The notes: a model not told the origin generated them from the letters alone. A stretch of DNA of 64,000 bases from Devosia sp. 67-54 (GCF_001899075.1 NZ_MKVA01000005.1:558001-622000), one strand, 5' to 3'; shown: positions 23,626-31,835, counted from the first letter of the stretch. Translations and numbers: made by a program.

Positions 23626-24909
23626 ATGAAACGCCTCTTGTCTGGAGCGGCGCTCTTGCTCGCCCTGCTGCTGCCGACCGCGCCCGCGGTCGCGGACCAA
23701 TCCTCGCTGTGCCTGCCGACCAGCGGCGTGGTGTCAGGCCTCACCATTGTCACGGGCGCGAATGCGGCGCTCAAGGCCTTGGCCACCTCGTCGGCCGGCT
23801 CGTCGGCGCCGGGGAACGACTGCACCGGGGCGCCGGTGCTGGGCCAGCCCTGGCTCGACACCAGCGGCAGCAATGCCGTGGCGAAGATCTTCGACGGCAC
23901 GCAGTTCGAGGTGCAGGGCACGCTCGACGATGGCACCGGGACCTGGCTGCCGCCGATCGGTGGCGGCGCCGGAACGCTGGCGAGCGCGGCAACCACGGAT
24001 CTGTGGTCGATCCCGCAGAGCTATGTGGTGATTACGGGTACCACGGCGATCACCAAGCTGGCGGGCGCGGGCGCCGTCACCGGCACGCTCAAGACGATCA
24101 GCTTCGCGGGGGCGACGACGCTGACCTATGATGCCACCCAGCTCATCCTGCCGGGCGGGCGCAGCATCCAGACCGCGGTGGGCGACAAGGCTCTGGTGGT
24201 CGCCCTGGGCGGCGGGAACGCCGTGGTGGTCAGCTACACGCCGGCCGCGGGTGACGTGCCGACGGGGCATGTGGACCAGTATCTGCTGGCGAGCTGCCCT
24301 GCCAATTCAATCGAGCCGAATGGCGGCACCATCGGCGACGCGAGCTCGGGGGCGTCGATCCGCGCCAATGCCGACACGGCACCGCTCTACGCCGCCATGT
24401 GGGCGCTCGACGCATCGGTGGCGCCGATCCTCACCTCGAGCGGGGGCGCGAGCACACGCGGGGCATCTGCTGCGGCCGATTTCGCGGCGCACAAGCGCCT
24501 CACCGTCCCGGACGCGCGCGGCTACTTCCTGCGCTCGCTGGACGACGGCCGCGGCGTCGATGCCAGCCGGCTGCTCGGCTCAAGCCAGGCGTTTGCGACC
24601 AGCACCAGCGGTGTGACGGCAAGCGCCTCGTCCTCGGCCTCGGCGACGTCGACCTTCACCGGCAACGCCCTGCCTCCGCACAGCCACAGCTACACCTTCA
24701 CCGACGACGTGAATGGCGCGGCCGGCAACAATCCGAACTCGTCGGAAGCGACCGGTTCAGCGCGGACCTTGTTCTCGAGCGGCGTGAGCGCCGGCACGCC
24801 AACCGGTTCGGTCAGCACCTCGGTGACGGTCACCACTTCGGTGGGCCTCAGCGGCGCGGCCGAGACGCGGCCGCGCAACCTGGCGGTGCTCACCTGCGTG
24901 CATCTGTGA
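23626..24909 (+). CDS. Second tail-fibre / tail-collar-type protein with signal peptide
   Basis: A 427-residue protein. Residues 1-23 (MKRLLSGAALLLALLLPTAPAVA) look like a signal peptide. Residues 50-105 include GQPWLDTSGSNAVAKIFDGTQF, alike in design to YQWWVDTSSSPRLLKIYDG of the main fibre. The C-terminal half resembles collar or fibre tips: VPDARGYFLRSLDDGRGVD, a Ser/Thr-rich stretch, LPPHSHSYTFTDD and the end AAETRPRNLAVLTCVHL, where the paired histidines often bind a metal in fibre tips. The RBS GGAGAC precedes ATG 23626. It may be a side fibre or a second receptor binder. Confidence 0.8.
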   Translation: MKRLLSGAALLLALLLPTAPAVADQSSLCLPTSGVVSGLTIVTGANAALKALATSSAGSSAPGNDCTGAPVLGQPWLDTSGSNAVAKIFDGTQFEVQGTLDDGTGTWLPPIGGGAGTLASAATTDLWSIPQSYVVITGTTAITKLAGAGAVTGTLKTISFAGATTLTYDATQLILPGGRSIQTAVGDKALVVALGGGNAVVVSYTPAAGDVPTGHVDQYLLASCPANSIEPNGGTIGDASSGASIRANADTAPLYAAMWALDASVAPILTSSGGASTRGASAAADFAAHKRLTVPDARGYFLRSLDDGRGVDASRLLGSSQAFATSTSGVTASASSSASATSTFTGNALPPHSHSYTFTDDVNGAAGNNPNSSEATGSARTLFSSGVSAGTPTGSVSTSVTVTTSVGLSGAAETRPRNLAVLTCVHL

Positions 24910-25369
24910 TCCGGCGCCGGTAGAGCTCGGCCGAGATCGCCTCGATGAGGGGTTGAAGATTGGGCGGCCCGCCGGACTGCCCAATGTGCCGCCGAAGATG
25001 CCACATGATTGTCCGTAGGCGATCGCTGGACGAGGTTTCGATCTGGAAGGCCTCGATCGACACCGGATGGTCGAGCCCGGCCTCGATCATCACCACGATG
25101 GCCTTCTCGTCCTCCTGTGCGGCGAGGGCCTCAGCGGCGCGGGCGGCTACGGCCGGCCACGCCCGGTTCACCTCGTCGGCGCAGGCCTGAACGTCCGGAG
25201 GGGAGCCGTAGGACGTCTCGCATAGGCCCGATATGTCGATCCGCCAGCGCCATTCCGGCGTGACCTGGTCGGCGCCGAAACCACGATAGATCAGCGCCGT
25301 CCCGCCGCCTGGCAGGTCCGCTGCAAAGCTATGGGGCTGCTCACCCCGCCGCCACGTCAGCCGATCCAT
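24890..25369 (-). CDS. Hypothetical protein, minus strand within the lysis-side region
   Basis: A 159-residue protein on the opposite strand to its neighbours; its end overlaps the fibre gene by 20 bases. It opens MDRLTWRRGEQPHSFAADLPG, with WRWRIDISGLCETSYGSPPDVQACADEVNRAWPAVAARAAEAL and a final helical ISAELYRRRI. The YRGFGADQVTPEWRWRIDISG part resembles small proteins of unknown function in mobile DNA. No signal peptide or membrane segment. Its lone orientation suggests its own promoter and possible expression in the lysogen. Confidence 0.65.
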   Translation of the reverse strand: MDRLTWRRGEQPHSFAADLPGGGTALIYRGFGADQVTPEWRWRIDISGLCETSYGSPPDVQACADEVNRAWPAVAARAAEALAAQEDEKAIVVMIEAGLDHPVSIEAFQIETSSSDRLRTIMWHLRRHIGQSGGPPNLQPLIEAISAELYRRRITDARR

Positions 25370-25403
25370 GGCGGACGCTTAATCCCAACATCGGAGATTT
25401 TCC

Positions 25404-26126
25404 ATGACCACCACGCTGGACATTCAGCGGCGCCTGGCCGCGCTCGGCTACGATCCGGGCCCGGCCGACGGCATCTACGGGCGCCGCACCATCGCGGCCG
25501 TGCGGCAGTTTCAGAGCAAGCACGACCTGATTGCGGACGGCATCGTCGGGCCGCTGACGCTGGCGGCGCTCAACGCGATCGTCATCAAGTCACCGGCGTT
25601 TCCGCCGCTCAGCGCCGACATCACGCCGCCGTGGATCGAAAACCTGCGGCCCTATCTCGGCCTCCAGGAGCGGCGCGACGGCCGGAAGCTGCGCGACTAT
25701 CTCGACAGCGACGGCTCGACGGTCGGCGATCCGGCGATGGTGCCATGGTGCGGGGACGCGGTGCAGACGCCGCTGGCACTGACGCTGCCCGACGAGCCGC
25801 TGCCGGCCAACCCGTTCTATGCGCTCAACTGGTCGGGCTGGGGCGTGCCGGCACCGGCAGGCATGGTGCCGCTGGGCGCCGTCGGCACCAAGAAACGGCT
25901 CGACAGCAAGGGCAGGGTGGTCGGCGGCCATGTGTACTTCGTCGTCGGCCACGACAAGACGCACTTCCACGCGTTGGCCGGCAATCAGAACAATTCGATC
26001 TGCATCGCGCTGATCGCCAAGTCGACGCTGGTCGGCACGCTGCGCTGGCCGCTGACCTACCCGCGGCCGACGCGCAGCCTGCCCGAAACCACCATCAGCG
26101 CCACGATCGACGCGACCGAGGCCTGA
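25404..26126 (+). CDS. Endolysin: peptidoglycan-binding domain plus TIGR02594-type peptidase
   Basis: A 240-residue protein with CGGAGA upstream. Residues 4-60 form a PG-binding-1 domain (DIQRRLAALGYDPGPADGIYGRRTIAAVRQFQ, GIVGPLTLAAL). Residues 75-230 match the TIGR02594 type: WIENLRPYLGLQERRD, PWCGDAVQ with the likely nucleophile cysteine near residue 115, and GHVYFVVGHDKTHFHALAGNQ with the histidine. It would cut cell-wall peptides to free the phage. It lies just before the holin and spanin genes, the usual order of a lysis cassette. No signal peptide, so export probably needs a holin. Confidence 0.88.
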   Translation: MTTTLDIQRRLAALGYDPGPADGIYGRRTIAAVRQFQSKHDLIADGIVGPLTLAALNAIVIKSPAFPPLSADITPPWIENLRPYLGLQERRDGRKLRDYLDSDGSTVGDPAMVPWCGDAVQTPLALTLPDEPLPANPFYALNWSGWGVPAPAGMVPLGAVGTKKRLDSKGRVVGGHVYFVVGHDKTHFHALAGNQNNSICIALIAKSTLVGTLRWPLTYPRPTRSLPETTISATIDATEA

Positions 26127-26180
26127 CAAATCCCGCGCCCGGCGGCACCGGGCAAAACCTCAACATCATCGGAGACTTCA

Positions 26181-26750
26181 ATGCGTACTTTTCTCAGGGT
26201 GGCGGCGCTTGCCGCTGCCATGTCCGTCGCGGCTTTCGCCGTGCTGTCGCCGCTCGCGGCCATCGCACAGGAAACGGCGACGACTGTGGCCGGCACGCCG
26301 GCCGGCGACACCATTGTCACGGTCCCTCTCGGCAACTGGACGACCAATGTCCTCGATATTGCCGGCGCCATTCTGATGGCAGCGGTCGCCAGCCTCGTCG
26401 CCATTGCCGCGCGGATGCTCCCCGACTGGCTGCGGCCCCTGGTGACCACCGCGGTGCAGGCGGCGATCGCCAATTTTGTCCGGCAGGGCATCGCGTACGC
26501 CATCCAGGCGATCGAAGGGTTCGACAAGAACAAGACGATCGACCTGAATGTCGGATCGGCCGCGGTCGCCGTGGCGTTGCGCTACGTGATCGAGCATGCG
26601 CCTGGCTTCCTTGTCGGGCTCGCCGGCGGGGAAGAGGCGATCAAGGACAAGATTATCGCCCTCCTCGGCGAGGTTGGCATCACCCTCGACGCCAGCACCA
26701 TGCCGGCCGCCGTCAAGGCGCAGGCCGCCGTGATGCCGGACAAGGTCTAG
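26181..26750 (+). CDS. Membrane protein of the lysis cassette, holin candidate
   Basis: A 189-residue protein with GGAGAC before ATG 26181. Residues 1-30 (MRTFLRVAALAAAMSVAAFAVLSPLAAIAQ) form a signal-like hydrophobic start with A-x-A; a second helix lies at about 58-77 (VLDIAGAILMAAVASLVAIAARM). The C-terminal part is amphipathic (VTTAVQAAIANFVRQGIAYAIQAIEGFD). Position between endolysin and spanins and the hydrophobic helices suggest a holin of the larger type, but the family is not certain to me. It could also be a secreted structural factor. Confidence 0.6.
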   Translation: MRTFLRVAALAAAMSVAAFAVLSPLAAIAQETATTVAGTPAGDTIVTVPLGNWTTNVLDIAGAILMAAVASLVAIAARMLPDWLRPLVTTAVQAAIANFVRQGIAYAIQAIEGFDKNKTIDLNVGSAAVAVALRYVIEHAPGFLVGLAGGEEAIKDKIIALLGEVGITLDASTMPAAVKAQAAVMPDKV

Positions 26751-26754
26751 GCCG

Positions 26755-27015
26755 ATGTCGTTTCGCATCATCAGCCTGCCGGGCTGGCTCGTGAACCTGA
26801 TCCTCGCGGCCGCGGCATATCTGCGCGGCCGCGAGGATGAAGTGCAGCGTCAACACAAGAACACCGATGCGCTCGAGGAGCACTATGACGAGATCGCTAA
26901 TAGCAATCTTAGCGTTGACGACGCCTTTGACCGGCTGCAGCGGCGAGCTGAAGCCGCTGCTCGACTGGACGACGGTGCGGCCGGCGAAAGTGGTGGGCGT
27001 TTGCCCAAAGCTTGA
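26755..27015 (+). CDS. Inner-membrane spanin-like protein (Rz type)
   Basis: An 86-residue protein starting four bases after the previous stop. Residues 8-23 form a membrane helix (LPGWLVNLILAAAAYL), and residues 25-75 are charged and helical (GREDEVQRQHKNTDALEEHYDEIANSN...). A lipoprotein gene in another frame starts within it at 26885. One membrane anchor, a periplasmic coiled stretch and an embedded lipoprotein gene are the pattern of Rz/Rz1 spanins, which link inner and outer membranes at the last stage of lysis. Smaller than lambda Rz (153). Confidence 0.65.
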   Translation: MSFRIISLPGWLVNLILAAAAYLRGREDEVQRQHKNTDALEEHYDEIANSNLSVDDAFDRLQRRAEAAARLDDGAAGESGGRLPKA

Positions 27016-27142
27016 GGCGCCGCCGCCATCGGTAGTGGCCGCGCTGCGCGCCGACGCCAGGGTACATCCCGAAACCGGCACCTGGTCGGTCAGGCTCGAA
27101 AAGCACTACGAGCAGCTCGATGCATGCGAGGGCGCGAAATGA
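26885..27142 (+). CDS. Outer-membrane spanin-like lipoprotein (Rz1 type), overlapping gene
   Basis: An 85-residue lipoprotein in another frame, starting within the Rz-like gene. ATG 26885 has GAGGAG just upstream. Residues 1-18 end in a lipobox, LTTPLTGC, with the lipid-carrying Cys at 18. The mature part has PPPSVVAALRADARVHPETG, with a proline run typical of o-spanins. Overlap of 131 bases with the inner-membrane partner fits the embedded Rz1 pattern. The stop overlaps the next ATG (ATGA at 27139-27142). Confidence 0.7.
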   Translation: MTRSLIAILALTTPLTGCSGELKPLLDWTTVRPAKVVGVCPKLEAPPPSVVAALRADARVHPETGTWSVRLEKHYEQLDACEGAK

Positions 27143-27492
27143 CCGGCACCGTCAGCTGGGAAACGCTGCTGTGGGTGATCGGCAGCAATGGGGTGGTGTT
27201 GGTGGTCGCGTGGCGGATCCTCGACTGGATCGGCAAGCAGCTCTCCGACCGCGACCTCAAGATCGAAGCCGAGTCGGCGCGTGCAAAAATGATCGAGAAG
27301 GGCCTGGAGGATGCGCTCGCCGAATTCCGGACGCATGTGGCCGAGCGCTATGCCACCAAGGACGGGGTCAGCGACGGCCTCGGCCGGGTGGAGGCGAGCC
27401 TCCGTGAGCTCAAGGACCTGATAAACCAGATGCTGCTCAACCAGGCGATGCGTCCGCCTCCGTCAGACCGCCCGCCGCCGCCCCGCCGCTGA
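27139..27492 (+). CDS. Membrane-anchored coiled-coil protein, end of the lysis cassette
   Basis: A 117-residue protein. ATG 27139 overlaps the previous stop and has GAGGG upstream. Residues 9-30 form a membrane helix (ETLLWVIGSNGVVLVVAWRIL) and residues 35-105 a charged coiled coil (KIEAESARAKMIEKGLEDALAEF, GRVEASLRELKDLINQMLL), followed by a Pro/Arg-rich tail. Such proteins are common at phage lysis cassettes; roles as holin partner or spanin are possible. No family recognised. A strong terminator follows at 27505-27538. Confidence 0.65.
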   Translation: MTGTVSWETLLWVIGSNGVVLVVAWRILDWIGKQLSDRDLKIEAESARAKMIEKGLEDALAEFRTHVAERYATKDGVSDGLGRVEASLRELKDLINQMLLNQAMRPPPSDRPPPPRR

Positions 27493-27504
27493 GCCTGCTT
27501 CCCA

Positions 27505-27538
27505 AAGAGCCCCGTGCCCTAGCCGGCGCGGGGCTCTT
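27505..27538. terminator. Bidirectional terminator between lysis cassette and integrase
   Basis: AAGAGCCCCG (27505-27514) pairs with CGGGGCTCTT (27529-27538) over a 14-base loop, with TCGTTT after it on plus. Lysis genes enter from the left and the integrase stop (27519) lies within the loop from the right, so it probably serves both. Confidence 0.8.
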
Positions 27539-28922
27539 CGTTTGCGGCTTTAACGTCGCCGAGCGGCCAGGGGAACTTGATCTTGTTGAGCAGGTCGCGC
27601 TTCTGCTTCAGCGAGGCGCCGGCGCCGTAGTCGGGCCGGTCGAACTCGTGGCCCATCAGGTCGGTCTGCAGCCGGTCGGGCGCGCCGGCGGCGAGGATGC
27701 GATCCTGGAAGCTGTGCCGGAACGAGTAGAGCACGTGCCGCGGGGTCGGTCGCAGCTTGTTCTGGCGCAAAAAGGCATTGATCACATTGGAGAGGTAATC
27801 TTCCTTGTCGGCGTAGCGAAGGAAGCCCGCCGGCTGCTGCTTGATCAATTCTTTCGCGGCCCAGAGGGCGCAGCCGACCAGCGGGATTTCGCGATAGGAA
27901 TACTCGGTCTTGACCCGGCGATCGTCACGCTCGGTGACGCGGATGTAGGGGATCTTTGCGTCCAGCACGAAATCCACACCGCGCAGGTTGCACAGCTCGC
28001 TCGGCCGCGCTCCCGTCTCGATGATGAGATAGACGACTGTGCGCGCTTCGATGTTGAGGCCGTCGAGGCGGCCCGGGACGAGGAAGTTCTTGCAGATGAA
28101 GTCGCCGTCGTACGGTAGCCACTTCCTGGACTTGGTACGTGCGGTGCTCTTCACCCGGACCTTGGCCCACACGTCGCCGAAGTGCGACAGCATCGTTTCA
28201 TCGACGACCGTGATCATGCCCTTGAGATCGGAAAATGACCGGTTGATGGTGTCGGCGCGCAGGTGCTCGCGCTCCATCTTGTCGACCCACCAGTCGCGAA
28301 ACATGATCACGTCGGCGCGGCTGATGTAGCGCAACTCCTTGTTGCCCATCACCTTGATCGCATAGTCGATGGCGCGGTGCCGGGGCGTCTCGTGCTTGCG
28401 GTACTGGTTGGGCGAGAGGCTGCTCAGGTAGGCGCGTCTGTTGCGTTCGTACAGCGACCACAGGTCTGACAGGCGCGGCGACGGCTCCTCGGCAGTGCCG
28501 GTGATTGCCTCGACAGCTCCCTCGGTGCCGCGCGTGTCGTGCTCGAGGGCAGCATCGAGGCGGCTCAGCACCTCGCGTGGATTGGCCTCGCTGAGGATTT
28601 CCTGCATCGTGCGGTAAGAAAAGCCCAGCGAGTGTGCGAGCTTGGTCGCAGCGCGATACCGGTCCGTGGCGTCGACGGCCTTATCGCCCTGCAGCAGCGC
28701 GGACCAGAACTGATTGAGACCTTCCTCGACGACGGCGGCGCGCGCCTTGGCGACGCTGAAATCGCGGGTGCCCAGCGAGTGTCGCACCTTGGGGCGCCGG
28801 TCGAGGTGCGCAACCGATCTGGGCACACGCCGGACATACTCGTAAATCTGGTTTTCGGGGCGGCGAACGATGTGATTGGCAGTTGGCAAATCGGCCTCGC
28901 TGGATGCCCTCATGGGCTCCAT
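27519..28922 (-). CDS. Phage integrase, tyrosine recombinase
   Basis: A 467-residue tyrosine recombinase that joins phage and host DNA at the attachment site. The N-terminal part (ENQIYEYVRRVPRSVAHLDRRPKVRHSLGTRD) resembles a DUF6538-type domain seen in such integrases; a core-binding part follows; the catalytic domain has the first Arg in ETGARPSELCNLR, HVLYSFRHSFQDRI with His/Arg, and MGHEFDRPDYGAG with the likely Tyr. I use ATG at 28922 because GGAGCACAAA precedes it; a TTG at 28982 would add 20 residues. The gene points away from, and lies next to, tRNA-Asn. It may also be the only visible candidate to act on the fibre repeats. Confidence 0.93.
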   Translation of the reverse strand: MEPMRASSEADLPTANHIVRRPENQIYEYVRRVPRSVAHLDRRPKVRHSLGTRDFSVAKARAAVVEEGLNQFWSALLQGDKAVDATDRYRAATKLAHSLGFSYRTMQEILSEANPREVLSRLDAALEHDTRGTEGAVEAITGTAEEPSPRLSDLWSLYERNRRAYLSSLSPNQYRKHETPRHRAIDYAIKVMGNKELRYISRADVIMFRDWWVDKMEREHLRADTINRSFSDLKGMITVVDETMLSHFGDVWAKVRVKSTARTKSRKWLPYDGDFICKNFLVPGRLDGLNIEARTVVYLIIETGARPSELCNLRGVDFVLDAKIPYIRVTERDDRRVKTEYSYREIPLVGCALWAAKELIKQQPAGFLRYADKEDYLSNVINAFLRQNKLRPTPRHVLYSFRHSFQDRILAAGAPDRLQTDLMGHEFDRPDYGAGASLKQKRDLLNKIKFPWPLGDVKAANEEPRAG

Positions 28923-29036
28923 TTTGTGCTCCGATTTGTGCTCCAATTCCGGCTGCGGGATCAATCCTAATTCGCAATGCAATAGCTTAGCGTATTGAAA
29001 ACGCTCACGTATTCTGTGTCTCGGGTCCTGAAAAAT

Positions 29037-29060
29037 TGGCTCCGCGAGTAGGACTCGAAC
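29037..29060. other. Probable prophage attachment site (right end)
   Basis: The 3' end of tRNA-Asn faces the integrase gene, the standard layout when a tyrosine integrase uses a tRNA 3' end. The exact core cannot be fixed because the left end of the prophage is outside the window; a second copy of part of this tRNA end should flank the far side. Confidence 0.55.
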
Positions 29061-29112
29061 CTACGACCCAGCGGTTAACAGCCGCTTGCTCTACCAACTG
29101 AGCTATCGCGGA
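29037..29112 (-). tRNA. tRNA-Asn (GTT)
   Basis: A 76-base tRNA read on minus, with acceptor arm TCCGCGA/TCGCGGA, discriminator G and encoded CCA. The anticodon loop CTGTTAA gives GTT, decoding Asn. The T loop has GGTTCGAGTCC. It stands at the border between prophage and chromosome and is the likely integration target. Confidence 0.95.
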
Positions 29113-29174
29113 ACATTGGCAGGCCCGAAGGCAGCGCCCGTGTAGAGGATTTGATTTCCTTTGCCAAGGGGCAT

Positions 29175-29792
29175 TCACCGGCCATCTGCACGTGCCGCCC
29201 GCAGGGTTAAATTTGCGAGGTCCTGCGGGGTGTTGACGTTGAGGAACGGGTCGTCGTCGCGCAGCGCCGCGTAGTCGAGCCGCGCCGTGCGCAAACCGCC
29301 GGCAAGGCGCTTGAGGCTGTGCGGTGCGGTGCCGGCGCGCAGCCCGGCCGGCAGGTCGCGCACCGCAGCGAGTCGCCACAGCGCATTGGTCGGATAGTCC
29401 TGCGTGCCGTAGCAGCCCATGACGCAGTCCGCCCTCGGCGCGAGCGCCACGGCCCGCGCAAGGAAATCGGCCGGAAAGAACGGCGTGTCGACCGTAAGGC
29501 TCAGCAGCCAGGCGGCGCTTGTATCTGCCAGCGCGTCGATCGCCGCGGCCAGTCCCGCCAGCGGGCCCGCATAGTCGCAGGGCAGGTCGGCGATGGCGCG
29601 GCCGGCAGGCGGCGCGAAGCCGGTCGGGCCCACGGCGACGAGGATCGGCTCGCACCCCGCCACCGCAGCAAGCGCGCGCTCGATCAGCGGGCGGCCGCCG
29701 ATCTCGAGCAGCGCCTTGTTGGTGCCGCCCAGCCGCTCGCCTTTGCCGCCGGCAAGGATCACCGCGGCGATAGGGCCTAGCTCGGGCGCCAT
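29175..29792 (-). CDS. mobA: Molybdenum cofactor guanylyltransferase
   Basis: A 205-residue nucleotidyltransferase that attaches GMP to molybdopterin to make the guanine dinucleotide cofactor. It shows the GTP-binding motif LAGGKGERLGG (residues 13-23) with following NKALLEIGGRPLIER, then DLPCDYAGPLAGL, LTVDTPFFPADFL with the metal-binding Asp, and NVNTPQDLA near the end. The start at 29792 gives MAPELGPIAAVILAGGKG and overlaps the benE end by 16 bases, so the two probably share a transcript. A longer upstream frame only runs through benE out of frame. Confidence 0.92.
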   Translation of the reverse strand: MAPELGPIAAVILAGGKGERLGGTNKALLEIGGRPLIERALAAVAGCEPILVAVGPTGFAPPAGRAIADLPCDYAGPLAGLAAAIDALADTSAAWLLSLTVDTPFFPADFLARAVALAPRADCVMGCYGTQDYPTNALWRLAAVRDLPAGLRAGTAPHSLKRLAGGLRTARLDYAALRDDDPFLNVNTPQDLANLTLRAARADGR

Positions 29793-30973
29793 CGCCGCAG
29801 CACCAGCATCAGCACGATTCCGGCGATCAGGCCCCAGAAGGCGCCGCCGATGCCGAGCACGGTCACCCCCGAGGCGGTGGTGACGAAGGTGAGGATCGCC
29901 GGCAGGCGCGAGTCCTCGGCCTGGAGCGAGCCGGCGAGCGCCGCGGCGAGGCTGGGCAGCAGCGCGAGGCCGGCGACCGCCTCGATCAGGATCGGCGGCG
30001 AGGCGGCGATGAAGGCGGCGGCGAGCGTCGCCAGCAGCGCCAGCGCCAGATAGGCGACGCCGGAGGCCACCGGCGCCACCCAGCGGCGCGCCGGATCGGG
30101 ATGCGCTTCCGGCCCGGCCATCAGCGCCGCGGTGATGGCGGCGAGGTTGACGGTGATGCCGCCGAGCAGGGCGACCAGCGCGCTGGCGATGCCGGTCACA
30201 ACGAAGGCCGGTCCCGGCGCCACCTCGAAGCCGTTGGCGCGCATCACCGCGATGCCGGTCAGGTTCTGCGACGCCATGGTGATGACGAACAGCGGCAGCG
30301 CCAGCTTCACCAGCGCCTCGAGCGTGAGCACCGGCATGACCAGATGCGGCGATGGTGGCGCCACCGCCAGCGCCCCCGGCGGCAGGTTGGCCGAGACTCC
30401 GAGCACGATCGCCGTGGCGACCACCGCCAGCGGCACGGCGTAGCGGCGCGCGAATTTGAGTCCGATCACCCAGGCAGCGAGGATCGGCAGCGCCAGCCAG
30501 GGCAGCTCGCCCACCGCCCGGATCGGGGCGAGGCAGAGATCGAGCAGCACGCCGGCCAGCATCGCCGCGGCCACCGGCGCGGGGATCATCGCCACCGCCC
30601 GCGCCAGCGGCTTGATGAAGCCGCAGGCGACGATCAGCGCCGCAGTCATCAGCAGGCCGCCGGTGATGGCGGGAAAGCCGCCGGCGATCGGCTGCAGCGT
30701 CAGCAGGAAGGCGGCGCCCGGGGTCGACCAAGCGAAGCTCAGCGGCGTGCGCAGCCGCCAGGCGACGATGGCGTTGAGCAGGCCGAGCGCGACGCAGACC
30801 GCCAGCAGTCCCGAGGCGGCCTCGTCGGGGCTGGCCCCGACATGGGCGAGGCCGCCGAGCACCAGGGTGAAGGTGCTGGCATAGCCCACCAGCGCCGCCA
30901 GCACGCCGGCGAGGATCGGCTGCGCGACATCGGCGGCACGCGGCGTTGACGCTGGTGAGAAGGCCGGGGACAT
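29777..30973 (-). CDS. benE: BenE-family benzoate/H+ symporter
   Basis: A 398-residue inner-membrane transporter with about 11-12 hydrophobic helices. The family imports benzoate-like acids with protons. Family-like stretches include GLLNAIVAWRLRTPLSFAWSTPGAAFL, VTGIASALVALLGGITVNLAAITAAL and the late ILTFVTTASGVTVLGIGGAFWGLI. The start at 30973 (MSPAFSPAST) is chosen because earlier residues of the open frame lie in tRNA-Cys. Substrate is not proven from the sequence; BenE members outside benzoate operons may carry other acids. Downstream mobA overlaps it. Confidence 0.88.
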   Translation of the reverse strand: MSPAFSPASTPRAADVAQPILAGVLAALVGYASTFTLVLGGLAHVGASPDEAASGLLAVCVALGLLNAIVAWRLRTPLSFAWSTPGAAFLLTLQPIAGGFPAITGGLLMTAALIVACGFIKPLARAVAMIPAPVAAAMLAGVLLDLCLAPIRAVGELPWLALPILAAWVIGLKFARRYAVPLAVVATAIVLGVSANLPPGALAVAPPSPHLVMPVLTLEALVKLALPLFVITMASQNLTGIAVMRANGFEVAPGPAFVVTGIASALVALLGGITVNLAAITAALMAGPEAHPDPARRWVAPVASGVAYLALALLATLAAAFIAASPPILIEAVAGLALLPSLAAALAGSLQAEDSRLPAILTFVTTASGVTVLGIGGAFWGLIAGIVLMLVLRRWRPS

Positions 30974-30993
30974 CGCGGATCCGCGAAAAGGAG

Positions 30994-31067
30994 TGGAGGC
31001 CACGTCCGGAATCGAACCGGAATACACGGATTTGCAATCCGCTGCGTAACCACTCCGCCACGTGGCC
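30994..31067 (-). tRNA. tRNA-Cys (GCA)
   Basis: A 74-base tRNA read on minus with acceptor arm GGCCACG/CGTGGCC, discriminator T and encoded CCA. The anticodon loop ATTGCAAAT gives GCA, decoding Cys. It lies 20 bases before benE and is divergent from pcm. Confidence 0.95.
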
Positions 31068-31181
31068 TCGACGCGGCGCTGTTTATGGCAGTCGAGGCGT
31101 TTCCGCAAGGTTAGCGGCGCGCCTTGCCCGGCTGATGGCGCGGCGCTATGCACGGGTTCTTCCCGTTGCAGGACGTTTCCG

Positions 31182-31835
31182 ATGACCGACTTCGCGCATG
31201 CCCGCAAACTCATGGTGGACAACCAGCTTCGCACCCATGGCATCACCGACCGGCGGCTGCTGGGGGCGATGGGGCAGGTGCCGCGCGAGCTGTTCGTGCC
31301 GCCGGTGCGGCGGCCGCTGGCCTATATCGACGAGGCGCAGCCGATCAGCGCCACGCGCAAGCTCGGCCCGCCGGCGCCGTTCGCCAGGCTGATCCAGCTG
31401 GCGACGATCGAGAGCACCGACCTGGTGCTCGATCTGGGTTGCGGCACCGGCTATTCGAGCGCCGTCCTTGGCGAGCTCGCCGAGCGCGTCGTCGCCGTGG
31501 AGGAGGATGCGGCGCTGGCCTCGGCGGCGCGCAAGGCGCTGGCCGCGCTCGGCGCCGGCAATGTCAGTGTCGTCGAAGGCAAGCTCACCACCGCCGGCAG
31601 CGGGCAGGGGCCGTACGACGTGATCGTGGTCGAGGGCACGATGGCCGACGTGCCCCAGGCCCTGTTCGACCAGCTCAAGCCCGAGGGGCGGCTCGTCGCC
31701 TATATCGGCGGCGAGGGCAAGGTGCCGGTGGCCAACCTCTTCGCCAAGTCGGGCAAGGGGATCGCCGCGCGCGCCGATTTCGACGGGCGGCTGCCGCCGC
31801 TGGTCAAGAGCGACACCGACAGCTTCGTGTTCTGA
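31182..31835 (+). CDS. pcm: Protein-L-isoaspartate O-methyltransferase family protein
   Basis: A 217-residue SAM-dependent methyltransferase that repairs isoaspartyl residues in aged proteins. The SAM motif I is VLDLGCGTGYSSAV (near residues 83-96), with AxLxxLAERVVAVEED after it and YDVIVVEGTMADVP as motif II. The N-terminal ARKLMVDNQLRTHGITDRRLLGAM is typical for the alphaproteobacterial type that lies before tolC. Start ATG 31182 is chosen since this motif follows at once. The pcm-tolC-popZ-valS order is common in Hyphomicrobiales. Whether it acts on the classic substrate is not certain for this subgroup. Confidence 0.88.
   Translation: MTDFAHARKLMVDNQLRTHGITDRRLLGAMGQVPRELFVPPVRRPLAYIDEAQPISATRKLGPPAPFARLIQLATIESTDLVLDLGCGTGYSSAVLGELAERVVAVEEDAALASAARKALAALGAGNVSVVEGKLTTAGSGQGPYDVIVVEGTMADVPQALFDQLKPEGRLVAYIGGEGKVPVANLFAKSGKGIAARADFDGRLPPLVKSDTDSFVF

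Noticed and set aside
1-29036. Gene transfer agent rather than prophage
   Set aside because: An integrase beside a tRNA, lysis genes, fibre cassettes and a lambda-type head order fit a true prophage; the head genes are not of the RcGTA type.
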